NCBI GenBank assembly: GCA_023957375.1
Contig: JAMLHB010000001.1
Span: 806,001 to 870,000 of the forward strand
Length of the DNA stretch: 64,000 bases
Direction of reading: 5' to 3'
Source: Flavobacteriales bacterium
GTDB taxonomy: Bacteria > Bacteroidota > Bacteroidia > Flavobacteriales_F > PHOS-HE28
Numbering within the stretch: position 1 is the first letter of the stretch; each line of letters opens with the position of its first letter. A program made the position numbers and the translations under genes. The notes beneath the pieces are model-generated. The model saw nothing but the letters and a program-made list of their open reading frames with translations. It ran no database searches and was not told where the DNA came from. Below are positions 34,595-43,026 of this stretch, in pieces.

Positions 34595-34990
34595 ATGAAA
34601 AATCGAACCCTCCCACTTAGCGGTGTTTCGTTGGCCATGCTGCTCTTGGGTTGTTCCCGGGCTAGTGAACCCCAAACCAAGGCAAACGACTTTGGTTTTG
34701 AACAGCAAATGCTGGCCATCTTCCCGAAGATGGAACCGGGCACGGTGCTGAAAGTATGCAATACCAAAGGCCAGCCCGGTGACCAGGGAAGCCTTCAATT
34801 CTCCATCGAAGCGACCAAGCCGGACCCTGAAAGTCCGGGCAAGACCATCCCGACCGAACCGCTATCCGTGGAGCAGCAATTGGCGGCCATTCTTCCCTTC
34901 GTGGACGAGCACCACTCGGTAAACATCCGCTCCATCACGGACAAGGAGAGCGGACTACCGCGCATGGTGTTCACCATTCATCCGATCTGA
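34595..34990 (+). CDS. Small putative lipoprotein, unknown function
   Basis: A 131-residue protein with a lipoprotein signal (MKNRTLPLSGVSLAMLLLGC, lipobox LLLGC). The mature part is small and acidic to neutral, with one more Cys (LKVCNTKG). No family is recognised. It has its own promoter-like box and stands alone between a tRNA terminator and a gene-poor gap. Confidence 0.6.
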   Translation: MKNRTLPLSGVSLAMLLLGCSRASEPQTKANDFGFEQQMLAIFPKMEPGTVLKVCNTKGQPGDQGSLQFSIEATKPDPESPGKTIPTEPLSVEQQLAAILPFVDEHHSVNIRSITDKESGLPRMVFTIHPI

Positions 34991-35474
34991 CCTGGGAAGG
35001 GCGGTCCGGCACCATGCCCTTGGCCAACCTGGGCACATCACCGGGGCGCGAAGTGCAGAGCTTGTGCACCCGGCGGGTTCGACTTTGATTTTATGGCCGC
35101 GTTTGTACCCCTGGACGCTTCATTGCTCCTTGTCCAGTTCCAGAAGGGCCTTCAGGTCCTGCACAAGGAATTTGGATCCTTCAATCCGGAATTGCTTGAG
35201 GAGATAGGTCGAACCATAGCTTCCGTGGAGCGCGGACCGGCCCCGTTGGGAGCGGTGGCGCTACGGATTCACTTCCCCATTCCCCTGCCCGTGGAGCGCA
35301 ACAGCACCGGGCACTTCCTGCTGCATCTGTATGACTACCTGAACTACCAACCCAACCAGATCAACCACCCGCGGCGCATGCCGGAGCGCTGTCCGGGACG
35401 CACCGCAGCACCTGGCATGAATGCTGCTTGGGGCCCATTGTACCTTTGCACGGCGCGGCATGCGCGGAACCCAC
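34991..35474. other. Gap with no convincing gene; promoter for next gene
   Basis: A 484-base region. An open frame from 35093 to 35650 exists but reads through a promoter box and well into the next gene, so I do not count it. TACCTTTG, matching TAnnTTTG, is at 35441-35448, 26 bases before the ATG at 35475. Nothing else is seen. Confidence 0.5.
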
Positions 35475-36497
35475 ATGAGCATCCGGACCATCGTATTGAC
35501 CCCTGCCATCCTGCTGATCTCAGGGTTGGCCGCGCAGCCCGGCGGAGAACCCATCAACCAAACGGATGCCCAAGGGCGCAAGCAAGGGCCGTGGCAACGC
35601 ACTTGGGCGGAAAGTACGCAGCTGCGCTACACCGGCCAGTTCAAGGATGACAAGCCGGTGGGCGACTTCACATACTACAGCACCAAGGGGCTGAAGGAAA
35701 GCCGCATCAGCCACTATGCCGGAAGCGATGCTTCCCATGCCTGGCACTACCACCCCAATGGCCAGCTGATGGCCGAAGGACGGTATGTGGGCAAGGACAA
35801 GGACAGCACGTGGAACTACTTCGACGAAAGCGGTGCACTGCGCAGCACGGAAACCTGGAAGGCGGGAAAGCTGGACGGCACCATGACCGCCTACTTCACC
35901 GACGGCACCACCGCTGAGCGGCGTGTTTTCAGGAAAGGTGTGGCCCAAGGGCCGGCTGAACAGTTCTACCCCGATGGCAAGCCGCGCTACAAGGCGGATT
36001 ACGTGAACGGCGAGCCGGAAGGCACTGAAACCTACTTCTTCGCCAATGGCAGGAAAGAACTGGAGGGCCGCTATGTGAACGGCCAACGCGACGGAGGCTG
36101 GACCTACTACAATGAAAACGGTTCGGTGAAAATGCAGGCACTCTATGCCCAAGGCAAGCTGGTGCGCACCAAGTATGAGAACGGCACCTTCACGGAGTAT
36201 TGGGAGGAAGGCAAGCCCAAGAGCGAGGAGACCTACAAGAACGGCAAGCGGGAAGGCCCCTTCACCGAATGGTACAACAACGGCGCCTGGGTGAACGAAC
36301 CCGTGAAGCTGGGCCCTGATGGAATGGGCAAGACAGACGTGCAACGCATCCTAAAAGGACAGATGAAAAGGCGTGAAGGCACGTACAAAAATGACATGAT
36401 CGACGGGCCGGTGAAGGAGTACGATGAGCAAGGCAAACTGACCTCCGCCCCGACCTATGTGAACGGAACCCCCATTGCGGGGGATGCAAAGCCATGA
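35475..36497 (+). CDS. YwqK-family (MORN-variant repeat) exported protein
   Basis: A 340-residue protein with a probable signal peptide (MSIRTIVLTPAILLISGLAAQ) and about ten repeats of the MORN_2/YwqK type, each near G.W.YY...G....E..Y..G...G (for example WHYHPNGQLMAEGRYVGKDK, TYFFANGRKELEGRYVNGQ). Some relatives are annotated as antitoxins because B. subtilis YwqK neutralises the YwqJ toxin, but in Bacteroidota such proteins are common, and no toxin gene is adjacent, so I do not claim that role. The stop overlaps the mnmA start. Confidence 0.8.
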   Translation: MSIRTIVLTPAILLISGLAAQPGGEPINQTDAQGRKQGPWQRTWAESTQLRYTGQFKDDKPVGDFTYYSTKGLKESRISHYAGSDASHAWHYHPNGQLMAEGRYVGKDKDSTWNYFDESGALRSTETWKAGKLDGTMTAYFTDGTTAERRVFRKGVAQGPAEQFYPDGKPRYKADYVNGEPEGTETYFFANGRKELEGRYVNGQRDGGWTYYNENGSVKMQALYAQGKLVRTKYENGTFTEYWEEGKPKSEETYKNGKREGPFTEWYNNGAWVNEPVKLGPDGMGKTDVQRILKGQMKRREGTYKNDMIDGPVKEYDEQGKLTSAPTYVNGTPIAGDAKP

Positions 36498-37597
36498 GCA
36501 AGCACGGAAGGGTATTGGTGGCGATGAGCGGCGGGGTGGACAGCTCCGTTACCGCCCTGATGCTGCACGAACAAGGCTACGAGGTGATCGGCGTGACCAT
36601 GAAGACCTGGGATTATGCGACGGCCAAGCCCGGCAAGCGGATTACCGGTTGTTGCGACCTGGACAGCATCAACGACGCCCGCGACATGGCCGTGAGCCGG
36701 GGCTTCCACCACATGATCATCGACCTGCGCGAGGAGTTCGGCGGAGCCATCATCGGCAATTTCACACGGGAATACATGGCCGGGCGCACGCCCAACCCGT
36801 GCGTATTGTGCAACACCTTCATCAAGTGGGAAGCCCTGCTCAAGCGCGCCAACATGCTGGATTGCGAGCTGATCGCCACCGGACACTATGCCAACGTGCG
36901 CGAAGAGAACGGCCGGTATGTGGTCAGCAAAGGGGCAGACCATGACAAAGACCAGAGCTATGTGCTGTGGGGGCTTGAGCAGCAGAACCTGGCACGTACC
37001 CGATTCCCACTGGGCGGCTTCAAGAAGACCGAGATCCGGGAAATGGCACTGAAGAGCGGTTTCCCAAACCTCGCCAAGAAGAGCGACAGCTACGAGATCT
37101 GCTTCATCCCGGACAATGACTACCGGGGTTTCCTCAAGCGAAAGGACCCCGAGGCGTTCGAAAAATTGGCCCACGGCAAATTCGTGGGTACCGACGGGGC
37201 CGCATTGGGTGAACACGACGGCTATCCTTTCTTCACCATCGGGCAGCGCAAGGGATTGGGCATTGCACTGGGCGCGCCCATGTACGTCACCGAGATCAAT
37301 CCCGAGACCAATACCGTGGTATTGGGCCGCAAGGAAGACTTGGACAAACAAACCGCATGGATCCGTGATCCGAAGTTTCAAAAGATAGCCGCCTTGGATA
37401 CCGAGCTGGAGGCGGTGACCAAAGTGCGCTACAAAGACCAAGGCACTCCTTCCACGATCAGTATGGACGGCGACCGCGTGCGCGTGGATTTCCACGCCAA
37501 GGTGGCTGCTATCGCACCCGGGCAAAGTGCCGTGTTCTACGATGGGGACGACGTGATCGGGGGCGGATTCATCGACCGTGAAAAATCGAGCACATGA
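36494..37597 (+). CDS. mnmA: tRNA 2-thiouridine(34) synthase
   Basis: A 367-residue cytoplasmic enzyme that thiolates U34 in the wobble position of tRNA Glu, Gln and Lys, with sulfur passed from a cysteine desulfurase relay. It has the PP-loop MSGGVDSSV (10-18), the catalytic Cys in NPCVLCN (about 97-103) and the second in YEICFIPDN (about 200-208), plus GRTPNPCV and ATGHYA. Length is normal. It overlaps both neighbours by four bases, which suggests a translationally coupled three-gene unit. Confidence 0.95.
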   Translation: MSKHGRVLVAMSGGVDSSVTALMLHEQGYEVIGVTMKTWDYATAKPGKRITGCCDLDSINDARDMAVSRGFHHMIIDLREEFGGAIIGNFTREYMAGRTPNPCVLCNTFIKWEALLKRANMLDCELIATGHYANVREENGRYVVSKGADHDKDQSYVLWGLEQQNLARTRFPLGGFKKTEIREMALKSGFPNLAKKSDSYEICFIPDNDYRGFLKRKDPEAFEKLAHGKFVGTDGAALGEHDGYPFFTIGQRKGLGIALGAPMYVTEINPETNTVVLGRKEDLDKQTAWIRDPKFQKIAALDTELEAVTKVRYKDQGTPSTISMDGDRVRVDFHAKVAAIAPGQSAVFYDGDDVIGGGFIDREKSST

Positions 37598-38271
37598 AAC
37601 ACGCTGCCATCGCCTTCTGCCTGATGGCCCTGGTGCTCCCCGCCTGCAAGAAGGACGGGGCCATCCCCCAAGCGGACCTGGGCCATGCCTATTTCCCAAC
37701 GGATACCGGACGCTGGATCACCTACACCGTGGACACCGCGTGGCGCAACGACGTGACCGGCGTAACCGGCAGCGCGCGTTATGCACTTCGCGAAAAACTC
37801 ACCAACGGCTTCACCGATGCCGAAGGCCGACCGGCCCAGCGCCTGCTGCGCTCCAAGTTGGACAGTGCCAGCGGAAATTGGGAGCCCAAGGACGTGTGGT
37901 GGCAAGCGCGCACCACGGCCAATGCGGAACGTGCCGAAGAGAACCAACGCCGCATCAAGTTGATCTTCCCCCCGCGCATAGGCCAGGCGTGGAACACCAA
38001 CGCACTGAACACCGAACGCCCGTACGAACTGGCGTATGCCGAAGTGGATGTGCCATGGGCGGTGAACGGCATGAGCTTCGACAGCACCATCCTGGTGAAA
38101 ACAACCTATTTGAACAATGCCGTGGAGGCCCATACCTATTGGGAACGTTACGCCAAACATGTGGGATTGGTCTACCGCGAAGTGGACAGCACCAACACGC
38201 AGTATGTAAACGGCGTGCAGAGGGTGCGCGGAACCTGGTACAAGCAAGTGATCACCGGGTCAGGGCAATGA
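37594..38271 (+). CDS. Putative lipoprotein, unknown function
   Basis: A 225-residue protein with a lipoprotein signal (MKHAAIAFCLMALVLPAC, lipobox LPAC) and the typical Lys-Lys-Asp after the Cys. The body is beta-rich (RWITYTVDTAWRND, YELAYAEVDVPW, WERYAKHVGLVYREV) and ends in the residues TGSGQ. It resembles Bacteroidota lipoproteins seen near mnmA-type genes, but I cannot name the family. Its ATG overlaps the mnmA stop. Confidence 0.7.
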   Translation: MKHAAIAFCLMALVLPACKKDGAIPQADLGHAYFPTDTGRWITYTVDTAWRNDVTGVTGSARYALREKLTNGFTDAEGRPAQRLLRSKLDSASGNWEPKDVWWQARTTANAERAEENQRRIKLIFPPRIGQAWNTNALNTERPYELAYAEVDVPWAVNGMSFDSTILVKTTYLNNAVEAHTYWERYAKHVGLVYREVDSTNTQYVNGVQRVRGTWYKQVITGSGQ

Positions 38272-38345
38272 CCAATTCGCCAATAGGCCAATTCGCCAAA
38301 GAGGCACATTCGTGACAGGCACCGTGAACAATTGGCAAATTCCAC
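38272..38345. repeat. Short repeat of the TTGGCGAA type
   Basis: CCAATTCGCCAATAGGCCAA and a repeat of CAATTCGCCAAAG face AATTGGCAAATTCC at 38331-38344. It uses the same units as the island at 32895-33287. Confidence 0.6.
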
Positions 38346-38355
38346 CTTGAACCCC

Positions 38356-40026
38356 ATGGACCTCCAGCGATTTCTTGCTTGGGCATTCATCCTGCTCGCT
38401 GGGATCCCCGCACTTCTTGCACAAACCGCCCCGGCCACCTATTGGGTGCAGTTCACCAACAAGGACCATACGCCGTACAGCCTGTCCGAACCAAATGCCT
38501 ATCTCTCCCCCCGCGCCATTGAGCGCCGTGCCCGGCAAGGCATCGCCATCGACTCGTTGGACCTTCCGGTGGACCCGGCCTACATCGCCCAACTACGGGC
38601 CGCCGGCCAGATCGAACTGCTCAACGTGAGCAAGTGGTTCAACGCCGTCACCATCCGCAGTACCGATACCTTGGCCTTGGACTCGCTCGACCTGCTGCCC
38701 TTCGTGCACCAAGTTCGCATCACCCGGGACAACCAGCCAAGGCCCGCGCTGCATGCGGACAAGCTTGAACTGCCCTTGGCGGCCAGGTCTTTCGCGGACG
38801 ATTACGGCCGCTCCTTCCGGCAGGTGGAAATGATGAACGGCCACCTGTTGCACGAGGTGGGCGGCGCCAAGGGCCGAGGCATGCTGATCGGCGTGCTGGA
38901 CTCAGGCTACGAGGATGCCGACATCCTGCCCGGGCTGGCGGACCTCCGCGAACGCCACGGCATTGTGCTGGCCCGGGACCTGGTGGAGCCGGGCGGCAAC
39001 GTGTACGCCGCACACTACCATGGCCGGAGCGTGCTTTCCGTGATGGCCGGATACATGGCCGACCAGCTTCAGGGCACTGCCCCATTGGCCGATTATGTGC
39101 TGGTGCGCACGGAAGACGTGACCTCCGAATACCCGGTGGAAGAGGACAATTGGGTGAGCGGGGCCGAACTATGCGATAGCATTGGCTGCGACGTGCTGAA
39201 CACTTCCCTGGGCTACACCACCTTTGACGACAGCACCTTGAACCACACCTATGCCGACCTGAACGGCCTTACCTCGCGCATGACCATGGCTGCCGACATC
39301 GCCGTACGCAAGGGCATGCTCGTGGTGAACAGCGCCGGCAACAGCGGGGCACAGCCCTGGCACTACATCAGCGTGCCGGCGGATGCGTTCGACATCTTGG
39401 CCGTAGGTGCCGTGGACACGGCCCGGCAGGTGGTCAACTTCAGCTCGCGGGGGCCCAGCGCGGATGGCCGGGTGAAACCGGATGTGGCCGCCATGGGACT
39501 GAACACCATTGGACTTGACGGAGCCGGCTGGAACGTGGGCCCCATCAACGGAACATCCTTTTCCGCGCCGTTGGTGGCGGGGCTCAGCGCCTGCCTGTGG
39601 CAGCTGCACAGGGACCGCACCGCGCACGAGATTATGGCAGCCATTCGTCAAAGCGCCTCACACCATGGCCGGCCAAACGACTCCATCGGTTACGGCATAC
39701 CGGATTACTGGCGGGCACACCTGTTGCTTGGCGGCCGGGACCTGACCAGCCTGGACGGTCCCACGGCGGTGGGCATATTGCCTGTGCCTTTTACGGATTT
39801 CATGGACGTAGAAGTGTTTGCGGGCAATGAAGACCACGCATCCGTGGAGATCCACGACGTGCTGGGGCGCATCGTGTGGAAAACCAGGGCAAGCTTGGAA
39901 CCTGGAACCTTTACACGCCTGCGACTGGAGGATGGTGCATTGCGCAACTTGCGCAGCGGCGCCTACATTGTTGCCGTTGGCGTGGGTGGTTCATGGATCA
40001 CCAAGAAGGTGGTTAAGGCGCAGTGA
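38356..40026 (+). CDS. Subtilisin-like (S8) serine protease exported by T9SS
   Basis: A 556-residue secreted protease with signal peptide MDLQRFLAWAFILLAGIPAL and a propeptide-like region to about residue 170. The S8 triad is visible as D182 (GVLDSGYED), H222 (YHGRSV) and S401 (GTSFSAPLVAG), with the oxyanion N329 in NSAGNSG. The last 80 residues form a T9SS sorting domain (VGILPVPFTDFMDVEVF, LGRIVWKTRA, LRSGAYIVAVG, ITKKVVKAQ). It probably acts outside the cell in nutrition or surface-protein processing. The ATG at 38356 is chosen for the signal peptide. Confidence 0.92.
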   Translation: MDLQRFLAWAFILLAGIPALLAQTAPATYWVQFTNKDHTPYSLSEPNAYLSPRAIERRARQGIAIDSLDLPVDPAYIAQLRAAGQIELLNVSKWFNAVTIRSTDTLALDSLDLLPFVHQVRITRDNQPRPALHADKLELPLAARSFADDYGRSFRQVEMMNGHLLHEVGGAKGRGMLIGVLDSGYEDADILPGLADLRERHGIVLARDLVEPGGNVYAAHYHGRSVLSVMAGYMADQLQGTAPLADYVLVRTEDVTSEYPVEEDNWVSGAELCDSIGCDVLNTSLGYTTFDDSTLNHTYADLNGLTSRMTMAADIAVRKGMLVVNSAGNSGAQPWHYISVPADAFDILAVGAVDTARQVVNFSSRGPSADGRVKPDVAAMGLNTIGLDGAGWNVGPINGTSFSAPLVAGLSACLWQLHRDRTAHEIMAAIRQSASHHGRPNDSIGYGIPDYWRAHLLLGGRDLTSLDGPTAVGILPVPFTDFMDVEVFAGNEDHASVEIHDVLGRIVWKTRASLEPGTFTRLRLEDGALRNLRSGAYIVAVGVGGSWITKKVVKAQ

Positions 40027-40029
40027 GCC

Positions 40030-40623
40030 ATGTTATGCACCGACAGCGCACCAGTCCTTTCCCCGCCGCTCCTGATTGCCGCCTATGGTCAGGGCGCCTT
40101 TCCCATGGCCGATGACGATGGCACGATCCATTGGTACACGGCGGAACCCAGGGCCATTTTTCCGCTTGATGAGGTGGGACCCAATGCACGTTTTCGCCGG
40201 TTCTTGCGCAACGCGAACTTCCGCCTGTCCCGGAATGAGGCCTTTGTGGAGGTGATGGCCCAGTGTGCCGAGGTGCATCGTCCCACCTGGATCAGCCCGG
40301 CGATGATCACGGCCTACAGCGAATTCCACCGCATGGGTCATGCGCACAGCGTGGAAACATGGCAGGGCGACCGCTTGGTCGGCGGACTGTATGGCGTTTC
40401 CATAGGTCGCGCCTTCTTCGCCGAAAGCATGTTCAGCACTGCCCCCAACGCCAGCAAGGCGGCCTTCTACCATCTTGTGGATCACCTGAAGCAATGCGGC
40501 TTCACCCTGTTGGACAGCCAGTTCATCAACGCCCACACCGCCTCGCTCGGCGCCATCGAAGTACCCAAGGCCAGGTTCGAGGCTCTCTTGGCCAACGCTT
40601 TGCGGACCACCGCCACATTTTAA
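40030..40623 (+). CDS. aat: Leucyl/phenylalanyl-tRNA--protein transferase
   Basis: A 197-residue enzyme that adds Leu or Phe to N-terminal Lys or Arg and so marks proteins for ClpAP degradation through the N-end rule. Family marks are LIAAYGQGAFPMA (15-27), WYTAEPRAIFPLD, WISPAMITAY, the core GGLYGVSIGRAFFAESMFS (about 118-136) and LLDSQFINAHTASLGAIE (about 160-177). It begins four bases after the protease gene and has the normal bacterial length. Confidence 0.92.
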   Translation: MLCTDSAPVLSPPLLIAAYGQGAFPMADDDGTIHWYTAEPRAIFPLDEVGPNARFRRFLRNANFRLSRNEAFVEVMAQCAEVHRPTWISPAMITAYSEFHRMGHAHSVETWQGDRLVGGLYGVSIGRAFFAESMFSTAPNASKAAFYHLVDHLKQCGFTLLDSQFINAHTASLGAIEVPKARFEALLANALRTTATF

Positions 40624-40626
40624 CGG

Positions 40627-41040
40627 ATGCGGCTCTCCATATCGATCCTTCTCTGCGCGGCGGCCCTAACGGCCCAGGCTCAGATCGATCTGAAGGTAGA
40701 GGCGATCCTCAACAAGCCGGATGCCGGTGGCACCCTGCAGGTATTGCTCTGCCCCACAGCGAAAGCATATCGGACCGGAACGGGTTGTGCAACGCGGCAG
40801 GTCCCCGTGGAGGGGCGCGTGGCAAGCTGCATCTTTGAAGGCATCCTGCCCGGCACCTATGCCGTTAAAGCCTTTCAGGACCTGAACGGCAACGGCGAAC
40901 TCGACACCAGCCGGTTCGGTTGGCCAAAGGAGCCCTGCGGGTTCAGCAACGAGGCCCCGGTAAGCGGCGGCGCCCCGTTCCGTGTGGCGGCCTTTGAAGT
41001 GTGGGAAGGCATGGGCACGGTGCGCGTCGTGCTGCGGTAG
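40627..41040 (+). CDS. DUF2141 family exported protein
   Basis: A 137-residue exported protein with signal peptide MRLSISILLCAAALTAQAQ. The DUF2141 core is visible as GGTLQVLLC, the stretch FEGILPGTYAVKAFQDLNGN (about 77-96) and FGWPKEPCGFSNEA. DUF2141 proteins are small periplasmic or outer-membrane-linked proteins of unknown role in Bacteroidota. It follows aat by three bases and converges with the KdsC-like gene. Confidence 0.9.
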   Translation: MRLSISILLCAAALTAQAQIDLKVEAILNKPDAGGTLQVLLCPTAKAYRTGTGCATRQVPVEGRVASCIFEGILPGTYAVKAFQDLNGNGELDTSRFGWPKEPCGFSNEAPVSGGAPFRVAAFEVWEGMGTVRVVLR

Positions 41041-41046
41041 GGCGCT

Positions 41047-41706
41047 TCAGCGCTTCCCCCGCTCCACCTGCGGCACCACCGCATTGCGCTCCTGCAAATA
41101 ACGCTGGTAGCCTTCGGAATAGGCCGCGCGCTGATCGAACACCTCCGCAAAATTCCCGAGCAGGCCGATCACCGCTTCGGTGGCTTCGCGGAGGCCATTC
41201 TCCCCTCCGCTGCACCTCGTCACGATGTCCACATCGCCGCGCTGCACCACGTGCTCCGTGAAGCGCTCCCCTCCCCTGCGGCCGATCAACACGCGCAAGC
41301 CGCATTGCCGGGCCACGGGGAGGTCGATGGCATCATCAAAAAAGAACGCCACTTCCTCGGGCTTCAACGCATTGGTCCGCAGGAAATCCGTGAACGCATC
41401 AGGCTTGTTGATGTAGCCCATGTAGATCGCATGAAACCTCTCCCGCTGCACGAATTTTTCCGCAAGTGGATTCACCTGACCGGTAAGCACCGCCGCAGGC
41501 GGATTAGCCCCGTTCCGCAGCCATAGCGCAAAGCGCAGCATGTTCACGCCCATGCTGCCCACTTCACTGAACGGGCTTCCACCCTCAAGGTCCTTCCACC
41601 CGTCGTTGAACACGCCGTCCCAGTCAAATAACACCGCCTTGATACCCTGGGCGCGGGTTTGCAGCGCTTCTTTGGAATGCAGAAGGTTGGTCTGCGACAT
41701 GCCCAT
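41047..41706 (-). CDS. KdsC-like HAD phosphatase (probable Kdo-8-phosphate phosphatase)
   Basis: A 219-residue HAD-superfamily hydrolase. Motif I is VLFDWDGVFNDG with nucleophile and acid Asp; motif II is AVLTG; the lysine of motif III is in GYINKPDAF; motif IV is FFDDAIDLPVARQCG. The layout, no large cap domain and D-x-D-G-V-x-x-D, fits KdsC, which removes phosphate from Kdo 8-phosphate. The protein is about 35 residues longer than a usual KdsC. Kdo phosphatase is inferred from its place beside a transaldolase-CBS gene and kdsA on the same strand. Two starts are possible, ATG 41706 or 41700. Confidence 0.65.
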   Translation of the reverse strand: MGMSQTNLLHSKEALQTRAQGIKAVLFDWDGVFNDGWKDLEGGSPFSEVGSMGVNMLRFALWLRNGANPPAAVLTGQVNPLAEKFVQRERFHAIYMGYINKPDAFTDFLRTNALKPEEVAFFFDDAIDLPVARQCGLRVLIGRRGGERFTEHVVQRGDVDIVTRCSGGENGLREATEAVIGLLGNFAEVFDQRAAYSEGYQRYLQERNAVVPQVERGKR

Positions 41707-41710
41707 TGAA

Positions 41711-41850
41711 TCAGTTGTTGGTTGTTAGTTGCCCGTTGTTTGGCTGCCGACACAATGCTGCGGCAATGGTTACGCTCCCTTAAAAGTTCCAGGTTGAAGG
41801 TTCAGATTCAATCCTGACAACCAACAACCAACAACTGACAACGAACAACC
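41711..41850. repeat. Inverted repeat with iterated heptamer arms (GTTGTTA/TGACAAC type)
   Basis: The left arm TCAGTTGTTGGTTGTTAGTT (41711-41730, continuing to 41741) faces a right arm of CAACAACCAACAACTGACAA-type units (41812-41850). It fills the gap between the transaldolase-CBS gene and the KdsC-like gene. Confidence 0.7.
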
Positions 41851-41869
41851 CTCAGCAAACTACCCGAAC

Positions 41870-42892
41870 TCACCCCGCAATCGCCTTCATCAAATCCTGA
41901 ATGTCCAGCATGCCGAGCTGCTTGCCGTTCTCGCTTACGCTCAGCGTGTCCACCTTGTGCTCCTTGAAGGCTTTCTGAGCCTCGTCCAGCAGGGCTTCCG
42001 GGCTGATGGTGTACGGCGCATTGAACTTCAGCGCGCTCAGCTTTTTGGTGAGGAACTTGTTGCCCTCCTTCTCGATCCCGCGGCGCAGGCTACCATCGGT
42101 GAACACACCCACGTTCTTGCCTTTGGCATCGGTGACCATCACCGCCCCAAAGCCGTACTTGGTCATTTCCACCAAGGCCTCGCTCACGGTCTTGCCGTCC
42201 TTCACCACCGGGTTGCTGCGCGAAAGAATGTCCTTCACCTTCATGGTGATCAGGCGGGTGTCCACATAGAACTGCTTGGTGCCAATGGCCGTGAAGTGGT
42301 TATCGGTGAGCTGCTTCATGATCTTCCACGGCACGGTGATGGTGTGCACTCCGATCTCCACGGCGTTGCGCACATGTTCAATGGTGCGCACGCTGCTGAA
42401 CATGATCTTGGTGTCGTAGCCGTAGTAGTTCACTGCGTGTACGCACTGCTCCACCAAGGCCAAGGCGTCGTGTCCCTGGTCCTGCAAACGGCCCACCAAG
42501 GGGCACACGTAGCTGGCGCCGGCCTGCATGGCCATGTAGGCCTGCTGGAGGGTGTACACCAAGTGAACGTTCACCATGATGCCCTCGTTGCGCAGCATCT
42601 TGCAGGCACGCAGCCCTTCCAGGCTCACGGGGATCTTGAAGACGGTCGTTTCCTTTTTCAGGCCCATCTTCAGTTGGCGCTTGGCCTCCTTCACCACCTC
42701 CTCGGCGGTTTCACCCAAGGCCTCCACCTGCAGGATGGGCACCTTTTTGGCCAGGTCGAGGATCATCTTATCGATGTCCGTGACGCCGCCACGGTGCATG
42801 AAGGTGGGCGTGGTAGTAAGACCGGTGAGAAAGCCGAGCTTGAAGGCTTCGTCGATCTCCTTGATGTCGGCGCTGTCTAAGTAGAGTTCCAT
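41870..42892 (-). CDS. Transaldolase/F6P-aldolase-like domain fused to a KdsD-type CBS pair
   Basis: A 340-residue two-part protein. Residues 1-205 form a transaldolase/fructose-6-phosphate-aldolase barrel: MELYLDSADIKEI, LTTTPT (25-30), Schiff-base lysine K86 in VFKIPVSLEGL, NVHLVYTLQQA (108-118), CPLVGRLQDQG (130-140) and SSVRT (166-170). Usual family motifs are TTNP and NVTL, so T28 and H110 stand at altered active-site places. Residues 217-340 are a CBS pair; EMTKYGFGAVMV, FTDGSLRRGIEK and EHKVDTLSV are the pattern seen at the end of arabinose-5-phosphate isomerases KdsD/KpsF, normally after a SIS domain. The gene is between kdsA and a KdsC-like gene. Supply of arabinose 5-phosphate is a hypothesis. 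A plain transaldolase-family enzyme under CBS control is the alternative. Confidence 0.85.
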   Translation of the reverse strand: MELYLDSADIKEIDEAFKLGFLTGLTTTPTFMHRGGVTDIDKMILDLAKKVPILQVEALGETAEEVVKEAKRQLKMGLKKETTVFKIPVSLEGLRACKMLRNEGIMVNVHLVYTLQQAYMAMQAGASYVCPLVGRLQDQGHDALALVEQCVHAVNYYGYDTKIMFSSVRTIEHVRNAVEIGVHTITVPWKIMKQLTDNHFTAIGTKQFYVDTRLITMKVKDILSRSNPVVKDGKTVSEALVEMTKYGFGAVMVTDAKGKNVGVFTDGSLRRGIEKEGNKFLTKKLSALKFNAPYTISPEALLDEAQKAFKEHKVDTLSVSENGKQLGMLDIQDLMKAIAG

Positions 42893-42897
42893 GTGGA

Positions 42898-42988
42898 AAG
42901 GTTGTCAGTTGTCGGTTGTCAGTTGTCAGTTGTCAGTGCGGCATGCTGTTGCGGATCGTAGTCCCGACAACTGGCAACTGACAACTGG
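42898..42988. repeat. Inverted repeat with iterated heptamer arms (GTTGTCA type)
   Basis: The left arm (42900-42936) iterates GTTGTCA and GTTGTCG; the right arm (42963-42988) reads CCCGACAACTGGCAACTGAC and on. The loop is about 25 bases. It lies between kdsA and the transaldolase-CBS gene, eight bases from the latter's start. Confidence 0.75.
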
Positions 42989-43026
42989 GTATAGTCAGGT
43001 GGTGAGCTTGATGGCGAATGGGTGGA

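Noticed and set aside
35093..35650. Plus-strand frame of 185 codons before the YwqK-type gene
   Set aside because: It runs through a promoter box at 35441 and 175 bases into the next gene in another frame; its second half is Arg/His-rich noise. The first 100 codons remain doubtful but show no family.
35475..36497. A toxin-antitoxin role for the YwqK-type protein
   Set aside because: No toxin gene is adjacent, and such repeat proteins are common in Bacteroidota without toxins.
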